NCBI GenBank assembly: GCA_932521035.1
Contig: OW051496.1
Location: forward strand, 7,068,001 to 7,132,000
Length of the DNA: 64,000 nt
Direction of reading: 5' to 3'
Origin: Oscheius dolichura
Taxonomy: Eukaryota > Nematoda > Chromadorea > Rhabditida > Rhabditidae
The notes below the pieces were generated by a model. That model was not told the origin of the DNA. It searched no databases and saw only the letters and a list, made by a program, of their open reading frames with translations. Shown one piece after another: positions 58,924-64,000 of this stretch; within the stretch, counting starts at the first letter, position 1; every line of letters starts with the position of its first letter. The position numbers and the translations under genes are program-made.

Positions 58924-60071
58924 CTCGGAGGAGCCGGAGGTGTGCTGTCCTCTTCCCCTCGAATTATGCCCCCTCGGTGAATCTCATTTTTGCGCCTGTG
59001 TTCGTCTGAAAAGGGCAACAAGGTCAAGGATTATTTTGTGATTTTCTGATTCAAAGAGGACTGGGAAAAGGGTGCGACTTTTCTCACTTCATCGTCCAGA
59101 TGTTCGTCCGCGGTGGGAATAAAATGGCCGTGTGTGATATTTAAACCGGGGGAACGGTAGAAGAAGAAGTGTTTTTGGAGGGTATAAAGGGAGATACGGA
59201 TTTAGTCAGAATGGAATTAATCGAATAGCCGACGACACTTTCTTCCAAGAGGGGGCACTTAGCCTCGTCTCGGTGTGTGTTAGAAGGTGTCGGGGAGGAA
59301 GGAAACAAAAGCCCCCAATTTTTTGGAACTCCCCCTATTCGTAGTAGGACCAGACCATTAGAAGGTTGGGGAAAGCACCCTCTCCAGGAGATGAAATACA
59401 GACGTTTTCGATTCTCCTCCCCTCCGACCTGCCAAATCACCGCTATTCAGACGGGGGAATTCGCTTATAACCGCGATTCGTTGACCTCTACCTCCTCTCG
59501 GATAGCCTTCTCTTTTCTTGTTGGCCAATTCCCGATGTTTTCAGAATCCCCCGTCGCTTTTGATTTATCCCTCATAAACAGCTAGAAAAACGAGCCGTAG
59601 AGGGGCGCCTCCCGGGGGAGGAGTCGTCCCCACCTCTCCCGGGAGGATGGATGGCATATCGAGCAGGGAGCAGGGAGGACCCGGCGCGAATGATGACATT
59701 GAACAGACAGCTATTTGTTCATATAAATGGGACAAGTCTACGAGGAGGAGGACATTGGAACATCGAGGACAGTGGAAGAGAACGGGCAGAGTACTGTGAT
59801 ACGGGGGAGATCCTAATTTGGTACTGTAGTTCGCATTTTCCAACTGATTACCGTGTTCCCTGTGTTCTGGATCAACAACCCTTTTGGTTTCGAGGGTCCT
59901 TCTCAATTATCATATTCTTCCTCTAGACGAAGGGGTGGGGTAAATGCCTCACATTTGGAAGGAATAAAGGTTATAGGAGAAATTGTCAAAGGGGAACCCT
60001 GGATAGCGCGGAAGTATGAAGGCTTGGTCGCTTTATTCAAGATTTTTGAAGGTGATAGAGGAGAAACGAGC

Positions 60072-60102
<31 letters not shown>

Positions 60103-62657
60103 GGGACATAATGCTGTCTACAGTATACATTTTAGTACTCTTTTACAGCAACCCCAGAACCACAAGCAAGCTATCGCCACATACCTGACACATCGAGCAC
60201 GGTGAATTTCCTGTCCTTCTTGGGGATCTCCGTGATGCCGGTGTTCCGAATCATGGCCGGGGGTCAGTAATAATAAGGCAGATGATGGCAGACGTGAATC
60301 AGTAGCCCGGGACGAGCCTTCTAATAGGCATCCTCTCTTTTCGAGGCCTACCCCCCAGGGACGCGAGGCGCTTTGTCTCTTCTCCGCCCGAGTAGCCCCT
60401 GCGCACCTCATTCAGATTGCAATTTTGTCTCTCTTTTTAGCCGGAGTGAGAGAAAGGAACGTCTGCTACTCACCTCCGAAGACCTCGTTTCCATTTTGGA
60501 TGGCGTATGTCTTGGCCGTGTACTTGTTCAAGTCGCCGCCTTTGAACTCGCTCGAGACGGACTTGTTGTCCCGGGTTCGCTTCTTCGTCATGAAGACCTG
60601 AAAGGGGGAATAATAAAGGATAATAACATTCTGGAGGTGTGAATGTATGCATGACGGGGCAGGGAGAGGAAGGAGAAGAAGCAGTAACTAGCGTGTGGCC
60701 CTTCCTCGCCCCTCAGGCTAAGCCCCCCTGGCTAACTCAATTATATGGGGTCAAACGAGAGACGACGGCCTTTATTGAGGAGAACTGGATCACACACAAG
60801 GACCACCACCCCACACGGCTCATGCACTGACTACCGGCTCGAATCCGTGCTGCTCTTGGAACATCCTCAGCCGGAAACTCTGATGGGCGCCTTTGAACTG
60901 TCGGACGGCACGGAGGGCAGCCGCCGCTGTGGAGACCGAGCCTTCTTCAGCTATTTCTGACGAGGCTGAGCGTTTCTTCTCAACTGAGAGGGATCTGTAA
61001 ATAATACGGGATGTGAACAGGGTAGGGAGGGAGTGTTGTGTAGTGGTTACCCTTGGAGCTTACTCTTTGTGGTTCACTGGAGAAGGGGGAATTTCGTAAG
61101 GAGGATTGAGAAAGACCTCTTATACTTTGAAACTGACTGGGTTTTGGGTCGAAAGAACATCGGGGAACAACTTCCGAACCATGTCCAGGGCGACAATTTA
61201 CGTCTCAAATGGACTTTTTGTGACAAGGCCACTTTTTTAGCCATCAGATCTTACTATCCCCTTCCCTGGTATCTTTGCCACCTCTTGGAGAGATATTGAA
61301 ATGGAAGAATACAAAAATAGACGGGCAATTAGTCTTATTCAAGGATATTTTAGTCAGAGCATAAGTTCCATGGATCGGGAGAGAATTTGTCTGGGTGGCA
61401 GAGAGGGAGGAAACTGACCTTGATATTTTCTTCCGAAAAGAGTCTCCCGATTGGGTCGACAGCTTGGCGGTGGGTGTCCCCGGTGGAGTTGTCATACTGT
61501 GACTGATGAACATCTGCTGCTTCTTCTTACTACTACAAATGGCCAGCTTTGGTTAATGCGTGTTGATAGTCCGAGAGAGGGGGACTACGAGAGGAAGCCC
61601 CGGTGGTGATGGCAATTTCCGTGGGACGGGAGAGAGAAAACCGCGACTAACTCAGGTGATCAATGCCGGATTATCCCTCCCTTTGAGGACGACCTACCTC
61701 TGAGAGAGGGGCGAGTCCAGAGCGGACAACGGCTCCAGCCGGGAGCCGGAGGCCGGCGACGTGGGAACTGAGTGGGCCGGCTTCAGGCCTTTTTGATAGC
61801 TCGACTGCAAAGATTACAAATAACATTAGGAAAGGGGGGAGGAGACAAGGGTCCGGCAACGGTTTTTGAAGAATAAGATTCTTTCCCTCGTACACTTCCT
61901 GAGTAAAAGACGAAATTTCGCCTTTCCCGTCAAAGGAGATGGTTCAAAACTGTCGAAATTACTGTAGAGATCTGTCGAGAACGGGTTTGCGCTGCTTTGA
62001 TCGGTCGAAACCCTCATTAGCATACCCATTTTTGACAAAAATTTCATATATAAGCAGGCAGTTTCGAGCCAGAAGCCATCTTGGAAATGTCTCTCACAGC
62101 CGATCCCCCTGCATGCTCTGTACCCGCTGGTGGGTTCCTCTTCTTTTCGTGTTTCGTGTTCCTTTCGTGGTCTTTCTTGTTTCTCGTATCGTACGTGTGC
62201 CGTTTCAGGCGGAGGAGCCTCGACGCACAATCTGACCAACGGTGGAACGGACCGTCTCGCCTTCAAAGTGAAGAGCTCTAACAACAACGAGTACCGCATC
62301 AAACCCGTCTTCGGATTTGTTGAACCTGGTGCAGCCACTGCTCTGGAGATCACCCGCCTCGCTGGCGCCCCCAAGGAGGACAAGCTCGTCGTCCACTACG
62401 CCGTCGTTGCTGCCGACGCTGCCGACGCCAAGGCGGCTTTCGAAGCAGTCCAGGCCACCGCCCAGCAACTCACGATCTCTATGAGTGCCGCTTAGAATGA
62501 TAATAAAGTGTGCCTCAGGGTACTCCCGTGTCTCTTTTCTTGTTCTTTTCGTTGCCGTCGTCCCCTTGTCTCGCAAAGAAGGGACTGGCTCACCTTGGAT
62601 CCCTTGTTAGACCATCCCTCGTCTTCGTTGGTCGTCGTCCAGGACATCCTCCCTGAG
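58924..62657 (-). CDS. Chain of phase-matched exons of an unrecognised Ser-rich protein
   Basis: Exons 62594-62657, 61698-61804, 61419-61532, 60835-60994, 60474-60597 and 58924-59005 join with matching phases. In order they encode SGRMSWTTTNEDEGWSNKGS, LKPAHSVPTSPASGSRLEPL, MTTPPGTPTAKLSTQSGD, KKRSASSEIAEEGSVSTAA leading to QFKGAHQSFRLRMFQEQHG, TKKRTRDNKSVSSEFKGGDL leading to YAIQNGNEVFG, and IHRGGIIRGEEDSTPPAPP. Two further possible exons are 60185-60254 (RNTGITEIPKKDRKFTVLD) and about 58432-58488. The protein has phosphorylation-site-like Ser/Thr-Pro motifs and no membrane segment. I do not recognise the family. It lies on the same strand upstream of mec-2 and may be an independent gene or a long N-terminal isoform. 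An ssp sperm gene lies antisense in its first intron here. Confidence 0.5.
60071..60102. repeat. Poly-C tract (about 22 C) followed by about 10 A
   Basis: A homopolymer run of about 22 cytosines, G22 on the minus strand, followed directly by about ten adenines. The G strand can form a G-quadruplex. In nematodes such monoG tracts are established deletion hotspots when the DOG-1/FANCJ helicase is missing. The exact length may be a sequencing estimate. Confidence 0.9.
62043..62050 (+). promoter_or_regulatory. TATA-like box of the ssp gene
   Basis: TATATAAG lies about 37-44 bp upstream of the ATG at 62087, as expected for a short-leader germline gene. An AGATCT lies about 80 bp further upstream (near 61967). 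Confidence 0.45.
62087..62495 (+). CDS. Sperm-specific small MSP-domain protein (ssp family), 109 residues
   Basis: Two exons, 62087-62129 and 62209-62495, join in phase 1 over a 79-bp intron. The product starts MSLTADPPACSVPAGG and continues THNLTNGGTDRLAFKVKSSN, EYRIKPVFGFVEPG, RLAGAPKEDKLVVHYA and ISMSAA. This is the short single-domain MSP immunoglobulin-like fold of nematode sperm-specific family proteins, with the typical length and the early intron position. In nematodes such proteins are made during spermatogenesis and relate to the cytoskeletal MSPs of amoeboid sperm. A TATA box lies upstream and AATAAA just downstream (62502). The gene is on the opposite strand to the surrounding exon chain, inside an intron. 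The family call is very strong and itself identifies the organism as a nematode. Confidence 0.95.
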
Positions 62658-62659
62658 CT

Positions 62660-63950
62660 GTTTCTATTTCAAAAGAGATGAACAGTAGAGAGGAGGACTG
62701 ATACTAAATCGGGCAATCAGACCGGGCGGAGAAACACCCCGGCTGAATTATGCATTTCTCACTGGACTAGTCTAGCACGAGCACCGGCATCGCATCTGAT
62801 GACTACTTCCGATGCGTTCCAGCCGGAGAAATGGCAATTTGTTGATGGTTTAAACAGGAGTGGAGGAAAACATGGGATAAGCCAGGAGGAGGATAGGAGG
62901 GGATTAATAGAGACACATTGACTAAAATGGAGGGAGCTGCTGTACGAGGTGGATGACTGGATTATGAGGAGGGGGACAGCGAGTCCAGAGGGGGCAGAAT
63001 GGAGCTGTGTTGTTCTTTTGATAATTGTCGTCCTCTAGACGACGGCCCGGGCCGAAATAGAGGTGTTTGACCCTTTCTCACAATGTTACCCCGGCAGAAA
63101 CTGGCCCCTTTTGAATAACTTTCCTATTTACTAGCCGGCCAGTGGAAATTGAACAAGATTTGCAGAATCTGGCTCTTGGATACAACGCTTCTCTTTCGCT
63201 ACGATAGAGGAGGATAGAGGATGAGAGATTTTAAAGAGAAAGTTAAAGGGAATGGGTTGACCCCACAAATGTTCTTCTTCTTCACCTCGTAGCGGTAGAC
63301 GTAAAAATGTTTATGACTGGGAAGGCAGATGTACCCCTGTGGTAAGGTTTCCGTGTTTATCGTCTTCTCCTTGTTTTACAAGAGATGTCTATCATCCCCG
63401 TCCCCCCTAGGGGAAGGAAATTCGGGGAAGTAAGAAAAAGAGCAAGGAAATCGAGTAGCCTGGCGGCATAGGTAGAAGTGGGCTTCCGGTGATCACACCC
63501 AGGTCCACCGAGTGGGCCACTTCCTCTAGTGGGAGGATAAGCATGGCGAGAGGATGCTGGCAGTGTGTTGCCCAGTTCAAGAAAAGGGTCTTATCCGCAT
63601 CTGGATGGCAATTAAAGATCCCCCGATGGATGGATGTTCGTGTATCCCAGAAGAGAAGAGAAGAGCCTTTCCAATTGGCCTGATTACATTTCCGGGTCAT
63701 TTGCACCGCTCGGCGGGGGTGAGCAGCTCTATTCCAGGTACGCGGCTGGTGACTGGCGAAAATGGCAGGCACACAAAAAATAAAAGAAAAATATCCCACG
63801 GGCTCCGAAGATTTGGGGTTGCCATGGAGAGGGATTACGGGGAAGATAAGAAAAGAAACCGCGCGACACACGGATTAGAGAAGCCGATCTTTGGCTGGCT
63901 ACGCAGGCAAAAATCATTTGATACTCAGTCAAACAATTGAACAGACCTAC
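62660..63950. other. Spacer or intron without supported genes
   Basis: No exon chain or RNA gene is recognised. G/A-rich segments dominate. Open frames on both strands are short and domain-free. Confidence 0.45.
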
Positions 63951-64000
63951 CGGCTCAAACCCGGTACCGCCGTGTTGTTCCTGGAGCATCCGAAGACGGA
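63951..64000 (-). CDS. Exon end duplicating the 60.9-kb exon (partial, runs off the window)
   Basis: The minus strand reads RLRMLQEQHGGTGFEP and then a GTAGGT donor in phase 0. It closely matches the end of exon 60835-60994 (RLRMFQEQHGFEP, also phase 0 with a GTAGTC donor), with many synonymous differences and a three-residue length change. It is probably an alternative or duplicated exon of the same gene. Confidence 0.55.

Overview
The window is nuclear DNA from a nematode, most likely a rhabditid. The evidence is a small sperm-specific major-sperm-protein-domain gene of the ssp type, a mec-2 stomatin gene, a threonine-rich protein with a nematode-type C6 domain, and an astacin protease with EGF, CUB and ShKT-like modules. 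Genes are dense and split by many very short introns, commonly about 40 bp, next to a few introns of several kb. Most coding DNA is moderately GC-rich; the segment from about 7 to 9.6 kb is clearly AT-rich. I assembled exon models by eye from splice signals, reading phase and remembered family sequences. No alignment or transcript data were available.

Layout. 14-4744 (-): N-terminal half of the giant E3 ligase UBR5. 6.1-6.7 kb (-): degraded GT92-like glycosyltransferase. 7.2-9.55 kb (+): AT-rich Myb/SANT-like gene with a tandemly duplicated promoter and first exon. 9.7-10.0 kb (-): small secreted peptide. 10.5-13.9 kb (-): EGF gene whose exons can end as a secreted or a membrane-anchored form. 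16.0-16.9 kb (-): proline-rich protein. 17.2-23.8 kb: three RING-finger genes (one -, two +) with CHFR-like RING segments. 24.6-25.8 kb (-): MAX-type bHLH-zipper gene with an unusual density of CACGTG boxes at its 5' end. 26.5-32.7 kb: gene-poor. 32.7-36.9 kb (+): C6 protein and a complete astacin, with a tiny gene nested antisense in an astacin intron. 37.0-41.3 kb (-): complete glypican. 43.0-53.5 kb (-): mec-2, with three alternative N-termini, alternative C-termini and an extra tail of about 800 residues. 53.6-64 kb (-): phase-compatible serine-rich exons upstream of mec-2, from a separate gene or a long mec-2 isoform, with the ssp sperm gene nested antisense at 62.1-62.5 kb.

The strongest points for follow-up are the isoform architecture of mec-2, including an open frame that continues past its TGA into a further exon; the RING cluster; the CACGTG cluster at the MAX gene; the two nested genes; and the duplicated 'RLRM-QEQHG-FEP' exon upstream of mec-2. 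I found no tRNA, rRNA or CRISPR array and no intact transposon.
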